Below, in pieces: positions 30,474 to 42,800 of a stretch of DNA of 64,000 nt (positions within the stretch are counted from its first letter, which is position 1; each line of letters starts with the position of its first letter). This stretch comes from Glandiceps talaboti (lineage: Eukaryota; Hemichordata; Enteropneusta; Spengelidae), in NCBI RefSeq assembly GCF_964340395.1, contig NC_135561.1:1307501-1371500 (forward strand), written 5' to 3'. The position numbers were made by a program, and so were the translations under genes. A model generated the notes under the pieces. That model did not search any database. It had not been told where the DNA came from and saw nothing but the letters and a program-made list of their open reading frames with translations.

Positions 30474-30825
30474 TCTTTTAGCAATGTGAATCCAACTATG
30501 ACCACCAAGGCAGTTGAACATCATCAAAAACTTCAGAATTTTAGCAATGTCAATCCAAATACAACTACAAATGCAACTGAACCTCAGAGAAACTGGTGTT
30601 AAAATAGCAATGTGAATCCAAATACAACTACAAATGCAACTGAACCTCAGAGAAACTGGTGTTAAAATAGCAATGTGAATCCAACTTCAACCATAAATGA
30701 ATACCAGCAAAGCTAAAGTTAGCAATGTGAATCAAAATACAACTACAAGTGAAGTTGCTTATCTGCCAAACTGAAGTTAAATTAGAGCAATGTGAATCCA
30801 AAAACAACCACAAATGCAACATGAT
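30424..30825 (+). repeat. About 63-bp repeat seeded by the P450 C-terminal codons and stop
   Basis: Six to seven diverged units of the type AGCAATGTGAATCCAAATAC then ACTACAAATGCAACTGAACC. The first unit is the end of the P450 coding sequence itself (ACAATGCGACCACAACCACC then AATGCAACTAAATATCAGC), including the stop at 30471-30473. Units begin near 30480, 30543, 30606, 30669, 30722 and 30787. The last codons of the enzyme and the start of the 3' UTR therefore belong to a tandem duplication. Confidence 0.75.
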
Positions 30826-31161
30826 GTACTGGTACCATGAATATAATGGTATTTAAACAAATATTTTAGGGAAAAGACAAGTTGACATTTGCCGCCATTT
30901 CGCTTTAGTTGTAAAACAAAAGTTTGACTATAGCGTACTAAATATATAGCCATATAATTTATGCAAGTAAATATATTGATTTGAAATATTCAGAATTTAC
31001 CAGTCAAATTGATTCCATTTCATGCTGGTTTATATTGGTACAAATATTATTTCAGAACCAAAATACAGATGTTCATAGAAACCAAAACTTAGAATGTAAT
31101 GTTATTAATTTATCAGCAAATACCAATGCAACTTTAAAAGGGCACAAAATTAGTTTATTCA

Positions 31162-31167
<6 letters not shown>

Positions 31168-31218
<51 letters not shown>

Positions 31219-31225
31219 ATGCATG

Positions 31226-31290
<65 letters not shown>

Positions 31291-31305
31291 ATGCATGTGT
31301 GTGGA
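31168..31305. repeat. (GT)n microsatellite with GCATGCATG interruptions
   Basis: A GT run broken by CATGCATGCATG blocks, about 700 bp after the P450 stop; probably in or just beyond its 3' UTR. Confidence 0.95.
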
Positions 31306-31582
31306 CATGTACACGTGTGTGTTCACGTATGTGTGTAAAGAAGTGGCTGGTATATTGTAAAAAGTGAGTAGAATACAGCCCCTTCTAAACACATCTAATT
31401 GTGTGAATGCTGTATACGTGTCATAAATTCTACTAAAGCTGAAGATTTTCATCCTTGAATTAAAAAAAAAGACTGTCAAGACAATTTGTACTTTTCATCT
31501 TTTACTATATTGCCAAAACTTGCCATTAATTCAACTTGTGGTGTTATATAAAAAAATGATTAAATTGATGAAATTAATCTCA

Positions 31583-31756
31583 AACAGTACTGTGGAAACC
31601 CAGATACCATGTTCTTTGACACAGTGTGTCATCTTTATTTGATACTACTGTGGAAACCCAGATACCATGTTCTTTGACACAGTGTGTCATCTTTATTTGA
31701 TACTACTGTGGAAACCCAGATACCATGTTCTTTGACATGGTGTGTCATCTTTAGTT
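31583..31756. repeat. 58-bp tandem repeat, 3 copies
   Basis: Three near-identical units of TACTGTGGAAACCCAGATAC then CATGTTCTTTGACACAGTG, downstream of the P450 stop. No coding role is seen. Confidence 0.85.
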
Positions 31757-32520
31757 GACATTGTAATAATGTAACTAGTCTAGTCTTGTACACTTTGAGG
31801 TTGCCGAATAAAGCTGAAAGATTATTACAGTATGGTCTTGGTGGCAACCTTTGGTATATACAAGTGATTAGGGAAAGCACAACAGTGCAGATGACATCCC
31901 ATCCTTACAGGCACAAACAACCATATTTGGGTGGTAATGTGACTTAGTGTCTTGTATTCATCTATTCAACAATGTAACTTTTACTTAACATTTGAAAAGA
32001 ATAGAATTAAATGTAATGTAATTTCAGTCTTGATGTATATTTCAAAACAATTAATACTACACCTATACACACGTACAAAATGGAGCTTGTGCCACTTTTA
32101 TTTAGATAATATACCTGACCAATGTTTGCTGTTCAAGGACATAATTGAAAACCTATGTTGCATGTGTATGAATAATTCTAGTATTTTATGGTATACAATT
32201 CAGTGTGTGATAATATATCATATGTAAAATTATATTTGATATATTTTAAACATAAATGTTTTATTGTAATTGAGCTAGTTATATATTGTACAATTTGAAT
32301 ACCGCGATATGCCGAGTCAAATTTCTTTTATTTAAGAATTTTTAGAAGTATGTGTAAGAAGTATTGTCTAAAACGTTATAAGTGTGAGTATTGAACACTT
32401 GTCACTGGTCAGCCGCCAGGTGGGTTTTGGCAATGATAATTTACATGTCCAGGAGTAGCTGTATCATTATGTTCTTGTGAAATTGTTAAATAGTTCAATC
32501 TATGTTTAAACCTTATGCCA

Positions 32521-33110
32521 TATAGACTTCAAGGACTAACGTTACAGTAACTACATTATTTCAGCTATCCTAACTGTAGTCTTCCTGTAGACTTGAAGGA
32601 CTAACACTACTACATTATTTCAGCTATCCTAACTGTAGCCTACCTGTAGACTTGAAGGACTAACACTACTACACTATTTCTGCTATCCTAACTGTAGTCT
32701 TCCTGTAGACTTGAAGGACTAACACTACTACACTATTTCAGCTATCCTAACTGTAGCCTACCTGTAGACTTGAAGGACTAACACTACTACACTATTTCTG
32801 CTATCCTAACTGTAATCTTCCTGTAGACTTGAAGGACTAACACTACTACACTATTTCAGCTATCCTAACTGTAGCCTACCTGTAGACTTGAAGGACTAAC
32901 ACTACTACACTATTTCAGCTATCCTAACTGTAGCCTACCTGTAGACTTGAAGGACTGTCACTACTACACTATTTCAGCTATCCTAACTGTAGTCTTCCTG
33001 TAGACTTGAAGGACTAACACTACTACATTATTTCTGTTAGCCTAACTGTAGTCTACCTGTAGACTTAAAAGACTAATGCTACTACACTATGTCAGCTATC
33101 CTAACTGATA
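32521..33110. repeat. 59-bp minisatellite, about 10 copies
   Basis: Unit: CCTGTAGACTTGAAGGACTA, ACACTACTACACTATTTCAG, CTATCCTAACTGTAGTCTT. The outer copies are the most diverged. Intergenic, between P450 and lipin. Confidence 0.88.
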
Positions 33111-33685
33111 TTTTGATTTTTTAAATTTTCACTTGTCCACTTTGTCTACAGTCCATAGATCTACTAGTATTCAGCCAGTTAAACCCTGCCACACATAATA
33201 TGTGCAAAAAATTAACATAAATTAGAATAGAATAGAATCTGTTTCCCTTATAACCTCTCAGGAAAATACCTAATTATGGATTCATCATGTGACACTGTGA
33301 TTTAAATATGTCTAATTATGTATTCGACCAATCAGGTTCTCTTGAGAAATGTCAGAAAAATGCTGGCAGTTGTAAAAACCATCAGTAGATGAGATGAATA
33401 AGTTAAAATTAAAAAATCAGTTAGGATAGCAGAAATTGTGTTACAGTAGTAGAGTTTGTCCTTCAAAACTAAATGTAGGCTATATTCATGGAAAACATCA
33501 ATTTGCAATATTCAAATAATGGATATAGTTACTGCCTTTTATTTCAGAAATAAAGTTAAGCATGTAATCAACCTTTGTGGTTAAGTTTCATATTTTTGAG
33601 TGTCTAAATGGAAGACAGCATATGTGCTCTCCTAAAACTGTGTGTGAAGGTTACCTTTGACTCTTTTACAATCATAGGTTATTGC

Positions 33686-35345
33686 AAAGAGTTGAGTACT
33701 GGACACTTGTACATAGAATACAAGTAGCAACCAAGTTGACACCCTTAAATGTATGGACACAGAGTTGAGTACTGGACACTTGTACATAGAATACTACAAG
33801 TAGCACTCCAATTGACAACCTTAAATGTACGGACACAGAGTTGAGTACTGGACACTTGTACATAGAATACAAGTAGCAACCAAGTTGACACCCTTAAATG
33901 TATGGACACAGAGTTGAGTACTGGACACTTGTACATAGAATACTACAAGTAGCAACCCAATTGACAACCTTAAATGTACGGACACAGAGTTGAGTACTGG
34001 ACACTTGTACATAGAATACTACAAGTAGCAACCCAGTTGACACCCTTACATGTACAGACAGAGTTGAGTACTGGACACTTGTACATAGAATACAGTAGCA
34101 ACCCAGTTGACACCCTTACATGTACAGACAGAGTTGAGTACTGGACACTTGTACATAGAATACAGTAGCAACCCAGTTGACACCCTTACATGTACAGACA
34201 GAGTTGAGTACTGGACACTTGTACATAGAATACAAGTAGCAACCCAGTTGACACCCTTACATGTACAGACTCAGAGTTGAGTACTGGACACTTGTACATA
34301 GAATACTACAAGTAGCAACCCAGTTGACACCCTTACATGTACAGACTCAGAGTTGAGTACTGGACACTTGTACATAGAATACTACAAGTAGCAGCCCAGT
34401 TGACACCCTTGCATGTACAGACAGAGTTGAGTACTGGACACTTGTACATAGAATACAGTAGCAACCCAGTTGACACCCTTAACTGTACGGACTCAGAGTT
34501 GAGTACTGGACACTTGTACATAGAATACTACAAGTAGCAACCCAGTTGACACCCTTAAATGTATGAATGCAGAGTTGAGTACTGGACACTTGTACATAGA
34601 ATACAAGTAGCAGCCCAGTTGACACCCTTACATGTACAGACAGAGTTGAGTACTGGACACTTGTACATAGAATACAGTAGCAACCCAGTTGACACCCTTA
34701 ACTGTACGGACTCAGAGTTGAGTACTGGACACTTGTACATAGAATACTACAAGTAGCAACCCAGTTGACACCCTTACATGTACAGACAGAGTTGAGTACT
34801 GGACACTTGTACATAGAATACAGTAGCAACCCAGTTGACACCCTTAACTGTACGGACTCAGAGTTGAGTACTGGACACTTGTACATAGAATACTACAAGT
34901 AGCAACCCAGTTGACACCCTTAAATGTATGAATGCAGAGTTGAGTACTGGACACTTGTACATAGAATACAGTAGCAACCCAGTTGACACCCTTAAATGTA
35001 CAGACAGAGTTGAGTACTGGACACTTGTACATAGAATACTACAAGTAGCAACCCAGTTGACACCCTTAAATGTATGAATGCAGAGTTGAGTACTGGACAC
35101 TTGTACATAGAATACAAGTAGCAGCCCAGTTGACACCCTTACATGTACAGACAGAGTTGAGTACTGGACACTTGTACATAGAATACTACAAATAGCACTC
35201 CAATGGACAACCGTAAATGTACAGACACAGAGTTGAGTACTGGACACTTGAACATAGAATACTACAAGTAGCACTCCAACGGACAACTGTAAATGTATGG
35301 ACACAGAGTACTGGACACTTGTACATAGAATACAAGTAGCAGCCC
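33686..35345. repeat. About 74-bp minisatellite, some 22 copies
   Basis: Unit: GAGTTGAGTACTGGACACTT, GTACATAGAATACTACAAGT, AGCAACCCAGTTGACACCCT, TACATGTACAGACA. Length variants differ by presence of CTACAA and by the linker (CTCAGA, GAATGCA, CAGA), and they recur in blocks, so a higher-order arrangement is present. Intergenic; the open frames inside it are repeat translations. Confidence 0.9.
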
Positions 35346-35713
35346 AATTGACAATCTTACATGTATGAACTCAGCCTGTATCCCTTGACAAGAATAATAT
35401 GTAATAACTTGAACCGTTCCCATACTAAACACAAAGATATATTTGAAATGTATATATTGCTGACAATTTAGTCAAGCTAAGTGGCCTGGGAGATAACTGA
35501 TGTCAACAACTTTAATATATTAAGTGGGTTTCAGGCCATCGTTCATCAACAGCAATTTTGCATTGAGATATGCAAGACACAACCATGAAAAGGTCCCTAA
35601 TAGTATAGATTTTTAAAATAACTGACATCATGTTACCAAATATTTCATGACACACAGCTCTGCACAAGAAAGTAGTAAATGAACAAAGTATTAATGATTT
35701 ACATTACCAGATC

Positions 35714-38700
35714 TTTATTCATAATAGATCATGTCCATTGTACAACATAAAAGTTTACAGAAGCACCACGAAAAATATTCATTTGTAAAAAGAAAGATAT
35801 TTCAATGATAAATCGCATCGATGAAGCTGAGTAATCGTGAGAAAAATATGTTCCCCAAAATGAGAAGATTACTTTTATAGTAAATCACTATTTGTAAATT
35901 ATAAATCTATTGCAGCTTTTTATATCAAAGTGCAAACTGAGAGCAGGACAACACAACTTTATTTCAGTTACAGACAGTAGCCAATGTAAAAGCACCACTA
36001 AATGATTCTTAAATATGGCTGCTCATTTTCACATTACTCACTTCTGAATAAAAATGCTAAAAAAAACACATTTTATGTAAATGTAACTAATATAATATCA
36101 ATATTTTGATATGAATTGCAGAGTAGAGAGCATTACTACAATTTCTGACTAAAATAAAGTTAGGCTGGCAAAAAGATTTACAAAAAACACAAAAAATGTG
36201 TTATACCTTCAAAATAAACGCAACTACTTTTCAAAACAAAATTTTGACATGGATTCATCAGTGATGGTTATTTCTAGGTCTTCAGTCTAAAACAATGTTA
36301 TGCAGGCAAAAAAAGTTACAGAAAACGAAAATTTGTTGCCACAAATCCAAGCAGGAAAGTGACTGTACTGCAAGCTTACTTGGCAACCTTACCAATACAA
36401 AACATATGAAATGTCAATAATAGTCATCTCTGCCATCATGATTAAGGCTACTATAGTACAAGATCTACACAATGGCAGACTAATCTCAAACACAGAAATT
36501 TGTCATTTCAATAGAGTACTCAAATATAAAAAAAAAAACAATTCAAATAAACATCTAATACTGACACACTGAAGAATGAGTACAAGAAATTCTTTCCATT
36601 TTTTTTTCACTCACCGAGTACTGTTTTCCTTGGTCACAATTGTGACTTCAGGCCACCAAGAAAAATAAAATTGTTTCTCGTCCGTGTATGCAGTGATATT
36701 GAATGGCATTTTCCAGACTTGGACCATGTCATACATTTACTTCTTTGATTCCTTTCCATTTCAAAATAATTCACTTTCCTTGTAAAATCAACTGAAGTTG
36801 TCATTTCAGAACTCATCACAGATTCTGCATTATTTCATCATCAATGTGGGTGGTTTGAGAAACAAATATTATTTTCCCTTTTTGGTCAATTGTCTAACCA
36901 GCCACACTTACACTGGCTGTGACTTTACGTTGTCCCCATTTTATCAATAGAGGGCGTCCTACTCATATCTGTCATTTCATTTCTCCTCCATACATTCTTA
37001 ATTTTCTGTAGTAATAACACAGGTCAACACACAAACAATAGAAAATATAATAAATATTTGACAATTCTGAACATAAAAAGATATTTACACAAAAATTTAC
37101 AAGATTTCAAAAGATTGGGAAATAATCATAGCCCCCGCACCATGAAATTTCATGTTTAAAAAAACAAACCCTTTTCATATTTTGACATTCAAAAGCTTTA
37201 CCATTAAACATTGTTTTTCTTTTCAATTCCTTTACATCCTAGAAAATGGATTTTAGGAATATAATCTTCACACATATGCATAAATCCTGAGAAATGTTTT
37301 CAGACATTCTGAGAAATTAATATCAAACTTTGCTTTCCTGAAATGAGTTCTCAAACTCATAATTATCTACAAAATCTCACATCTTTTCCAATTTCACTCG
37401 ACTATCTTGGTGTTGTCTGTTTTGTTGTCTGCCTAAAAGGAGATTGAAAAGTATAAGAAAATCCACAATTTCTCATCTTTTCACATTTTACTTGAATTAG
37501 GGTATTGTCTGTTTTATTTTCTAAAGAAAGGTAGTTTTTCACTCACCATTTTGGCAAAAAATTAAATGATTTACAATGTCAGTACATAATACTACAACGC
37601 AATGATATGAATTCAAAACATTGGTTTCTAGAATTCATTCATTTCATCACATAAGTCTGATGAATTTAATTGTGTCCAATGATGTCTTTTTTGGTGAAAA
37701 ATAAAAAATCATTTTAACTGATATTTGACAATATCGGATGGACTATCGTTTAGCTAAGATACAAACAAACTAAAACTATTACTGTGATGTGTAGCGTACA
37801 ATAAAGGCGATCTGGGATTTTGAATTTTGATTTCACCATGGGGAAACAATGAATTCAAAATCCTCATCCGCATGGATTCATTGCTATGTTATGTGTTGAT
37901 GGACACTGCTCCAATATTACGTAAAGTGACATCTCTGCATTTTTTTTCCATTCAACCCAAATTATACATCTGATGCAGATTATTTACTGGAGATCACATG
38001 CTGTGATTTATTTTTGAAGATGTCAGTAATCTCCCCACTGTCCTAGTGTACATAATCATGGGGTACTTCCAGTGTTTATGTTATAATCTCTATCACAGGG
38101 TGATTATATCCACATAACTCTGGCCCGGTTACCAATTTGTGTAATCTACCACATACAACATCAATAGTTTTAGTTTGTGTCTTAGGTCGTCTATAGAAGG
38201 TGTTGTCATAGTAACAACTATCGCTACAATAAGTTTCTCACATTTTCTGTTTCCAAAGTGTAATACATCAAATACAAAACATGATCAGCTGTTCTTATTT
38301 TCACATTAGTTCTGTTTCTTTCCAATCAAAATACTACCCTGAATATAAGATAACAAAAATCCTCATGCAGCAAGTCATACATAAATTATAAAATTCTGCA
38401 AAGACTGTTTTGATCAACTGACAATGGAATACTAGATCTAACTTAGATCCCCATCAGTAACTTTGGGGATATGCATTGATTGACATTGACACAGCTGCAC
38501 TGGGTTGGCCTGTGAGGGCACTGTCCATTTGCATGCATAAGAAGTTAGAATCCATAGGATAGATAGCTATCATTGTGCTATAAACTTTACTTCTAGCAAT
38601 GTTTAAAGTAGGGAAATACCTAGATTGGCAACTACTGTCTACCAAACCAGTGAAGTGACAACTAGAACAGAACACTTAGATGAATCTGAGAGCATCTCTA

Positions 38701-39832
38701 CAGTATAGTGACTACTGACTAGATAGAGATGACTATCGTAACCAAACCATGGATTGTTGGAAGGATGGATGGAAACACACCAGAAATCAATAATAAAAAC
38801 ATCACATATCTATCATCATGTGTGTACATACACACATACACATAGACACAGCCACAGACACACAGACACACACACAGACACACACACACACACAATCCAG
38901 CTTCTTATAATTTATCTGGTACAAAACACACATACCTCTCATTCTGTTAGGCTGAAACTGTTGTGTTTTTTTGTTCTCTGGCAAGCTGTATATCCCCTAT
39001 TCCTAGCTATCTTATCCAATGACTTATTACTATACTAGTAGTATCATGAAACTGGGAAAGAACTAAGTTTGTAGTTTTACACAAAGATGTTTTTTTTATG
39101 GAGTTTACTTACATTTAGAATAAACTCTCTGGTATAATAATAGAAATATTGAGACTATATCTAAACCACTGTCTGATTTTACAATGAAATAATACCCTAA
39201 CAAAGTGAGATTTATCCAAAATGTTACATGTATTTATATTGGTAGTAAAATGAGTGATTATATTTTCATTTCACTACCATTGTTTTACTTTGATTTTTCC
39301 CATCCTCACATCTCTATCGAATTTTAATTTCAGCAATTGACCTCTGACCTTTGACCTCTGATGTCAAAATCTAAAAGATTACTTGCAGGAAATCAACATA
39401 TGATTCACATTTTTTCAACCAAGTTCATGCAGTCTTACAGATTCAAATTTGAACTTTTGAATTTGATTTCTGGCAGTATTTATACAGTGAATTATTTCAA
39501 CTGTAGGAATCCTAAAAATATTTCTTGGGGTGAAATTTTCATAGAATTTCTTGAAAAGAAAGTTTAATGGTACTTCTCGATTGAAAAGTCATTATTGGCT
39601 TTGCTTCATAAATACAATATTTACATAATTACTGTCTTGATTCAAGACTATTAAAATTTACATAACTTGTCAGCTGAACATGTCGAAAGTACTTTACATT
39701 TCAACCCATTTTCCTTGACAAAATGGAACAGTCCTATTGTTTTTCATTGTGGGTAATCCATGCAACAAGGAAATTAGGGGTGGATGGACTTGATCACCTA
39801 CATTCTATTCACTATCTACACATTGTGTAGAC
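35714..39832 (-). other. lpin: Probable long lipin 3' UTR with candidate poly(A) signal
   Basis: This is about 4.1 kb downstream of the lipin stop with no recognisable coding segment, no minisatellite and only one small CA repeat (38821-38893). That contrasts with the repeat-rich neighbouring intergenic DNA to the left. On the minus strand an AATAAA lies at 35719-35714. The extent is inferred from the low repeat content and the signal; other AATAAA-like hexamers occur closer to the stop, so the true end could be nearer. One AGGGCGTC-type block (36951-36958) resembles scattered short repeats of the window. Confidence 0.35.
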
Positions 39833-42800
39833 TTATTTCTTCCCACTTTTGCCCTTCAGTACTTCTTCTGTTAGAGATTCACTTATTTCTACATCGGGTA
39901 ACGGCGTCCGCCAGTACGTAAAACTGCTATATTCATCAGCTGCGAGGAATTCATACGATGTTCTGCCGTGGAGGGGTGGGAAAAGATGATCTACCAAATC
40001 ACTCAGTTTACTGTACCTGTCAAGAATAAAATAATGTCAGACTGAATTAGTACTTGAAGATGATCATAACACATACATTATTATCAGAAACTGTTTTCAA
40101 AACTATCCATAGTTCATTTGGCGACAACCTTGAATCTTGAAAATATTCAACTTCTTTCATGGGATATACATTTTTTTAACATTCAAATTTGTATTTTTTA
40201 TGATGTGTATGCAAAACAGTCAATGTTGACAAAACATTTTACATAAATACTTGACTCAGCATTTTACACTATGTTGCATTGACCTTTGGCATTCAATTGC
40301 ATTGTGAGAAATCCAAAATGGCTGCCGATGTAGATATAAGTTTATGACCAAGCAAAAGTCGAGAGGTTCTGTCCTAAAGATTATTTTTGCACAAGCACTT
40401 ACATTACTCAAAGAACTATTAATACTTACGAAGTCTGGAACGTCTGAGTCAGTTCATGTTTTATTTCTCCTCTTGGATTGATGGTAAATATCCTTGATAT
40501 TGGAATGGCGAGTGCACGATATGCCCAAACATCCTGTCAAACAAACAAACATACAATTGTTTAGTATGCTTCAATAATTACAGCTTAGTTAGCCACAGCT
40601 GACATCACGTTTGGTGTCCTGCATGTACTTTATAAATGTCAATGTTTTAAGATTTCTGTCTCATAATGTTTATAAACTTCAGACAAGTCAACATACTTCT
40701 TCATGGGCCGACTATGTGACAAGTCAAGAAAGACATACTTTTACACTACAAGATACTGAATTGTCAAAACTTGGCCAAATATTGCCCAGTTTTCATCATT
40801 GTAAATAAAAATAAAGAAATTGTTAAAAGAGGGTTGGAGGTGCCAAACGATTTCAAAGTCAGTCAACATAAACTTATTGTCACATTTAACCAGGTTTACA
40901 CTTCTGGTATGTCAACTTTGCCGATAATAAAATGACGTTTATCTGAGCACATTTATAACTAAGCAGTTGGCCTTTAGGTAAATGTTTTCAACAATTTAAT
41001 ACTTACATTGATCTTGTTACCAAATCCAGCATAGAATGGATTTCTACTGCTTGGAAAGAGAGCTTGGATATCTCGTAGGCAACCAATTTTAAACTCCTCA
41101 GGTTTTCTTTCAATCACTTCTCTGTAAAATAAAGTAACATGTCAATAAATTAGGGTCACATGAATAAAATAATAAATACAACCGATACCCAAAAAATTAA
41201 ACATTTTCAATACATACATCTTCAAATTTGTGAATAGAGAATGCATTCCACATTCACAGTTGCTTTGACCTTTGACATTCAGTGGCATTGTGGGAAATCT
41301 AACATGGCTGCTGTATTAGCCAACTAAATATTTGATTTGACTTTGACTTACTTGTGGAAGGCAGTAATAAGTGAGGTAGGAGACAACAAAAGTGGACCAT
41401 CTGGCAGTGCATTCTGTTCCTGTTTTACGCTCTTCAGATAGCCCTTCGTCAACGATGCTTGGCCAATGGCACGTGCTGAGAGATACAGAAACTGGTAACC
41501 ATTCTTCCTGGCACTGGTGTACAGACTGGCTACACCAGACTGGGTCCAGTCTTTACCAAAAACTGGTAATATCTGGCCCATCACATCAGACTTAGTAATT
41601 GTACCATCGATGTCAGATACGATAACTCTATCATCATGACGCCAGAGGTAGATATTACACTTGCATCGAGATGTGCCTTGGTACTGAGTTGTTACTGAAT
41701 ATACTATTTCATTGGCACCTTCCTGAAGATTGAGTTTTGACTGTGGAGAGACAGACAGAAAATATATAAAGAGAGAAAACTTGAGATCTCTTTCTAAATA
41801 ATATTTCTACCTGCTCATTTCAATGGTAAGAAACTAATATAAAATATCGCATTAACACTTCATCTTGTTCTTTGAATGTGGGGTTCTTTTTTCCAAAAAT
41901 ACAAGTGATGCAAACTTGAAAGCTAAATTAAGCCAGTTTTCTGGTATTTTAGTACTTTTTACTAAAATGTAATACAGCCAGTTTTAAACAGTGACAAGAT
42001 GGAGGTTGTGGTTGGGAGGGGGGGGGTGTGTGGGGGGGGGGGGGTGTGTAGAGTAAACTGTATTGTTCATTGTGAATTCTGAGAGACTTCCCATACTGTA
42101 CTTACAATTTGTTCACTGGACAGCCTTACAGCCTTCTTATATTTCTCCCTGTGTAGTGTCATGACTTGAAGACTACTGTCCTTTGACTTTGGTTTTGGCT
42201 TTATTCTCAAAGACTCTGGCTGGTCATCCTCACTGGAAGAACTGTCACTCTTGTTGCGAGGACTGAAACCAACAATTGAAATAATTTGTATAAGTACTCA
42301 ATCAATTGACTAAAATATAATACAAGTAGTATAAGGTCATTCACTGCACCATGACAACAAACTTGAGAATAAAATAGTTAAGCTGAAATTTATTGCAGCA
42401 TAAATCAATCAATAAATCACTACATGTATGTACACTACTTAATCTATAATTGACACAGACTGGGTCAGGAATTTGATTGTCTTGAAGAGCTCATCATCAG
42501 CAAAGTCATAATTTTTCTACTAACCTGAGTATCAATAAACACTTTGATTAGAATACTTGTGAAATTGTGGAAATTTCAAAACATAACGTTGCTCTCACCT
42601 GGAAGGTTCTTTTTTGGGTGATGATGGGGGACTGTTTGGTTGACTGCTATCACTCAGACCTTTGTCTAGTGCCTTGCCACTGTCTGTTGGTTTGTTGGAA
42701 CGTCTCCATGAGAACCAGGAAGTAAGACGTCCACCTTCTTTCTTGGAAGCATCTTTTGTCAACCTTTCAACTGTGTCCTGTGTACAGAGAAATTAAATGT

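Larger units (their letters stand above)
30474..35713. other. Convergent intergenic region after P450
   Basis: Holds the P450 3' UTR and four tandem-repeat blocks described separately. An AATAAA at 31807-31812 is a candidate P450 polyadenylation signal, though the seeded repeat and a GT microsatellite intervene. No gene is seen. Confidence 0.5.

Noticed and set aside
33672-35304. Several 60-150 codon frames with CPVLNS / VQVSSTQL patterns
   Set aside because: Repeat translations of the 74-bp minisatellite, interrupted by stops as soon as unit length changes.
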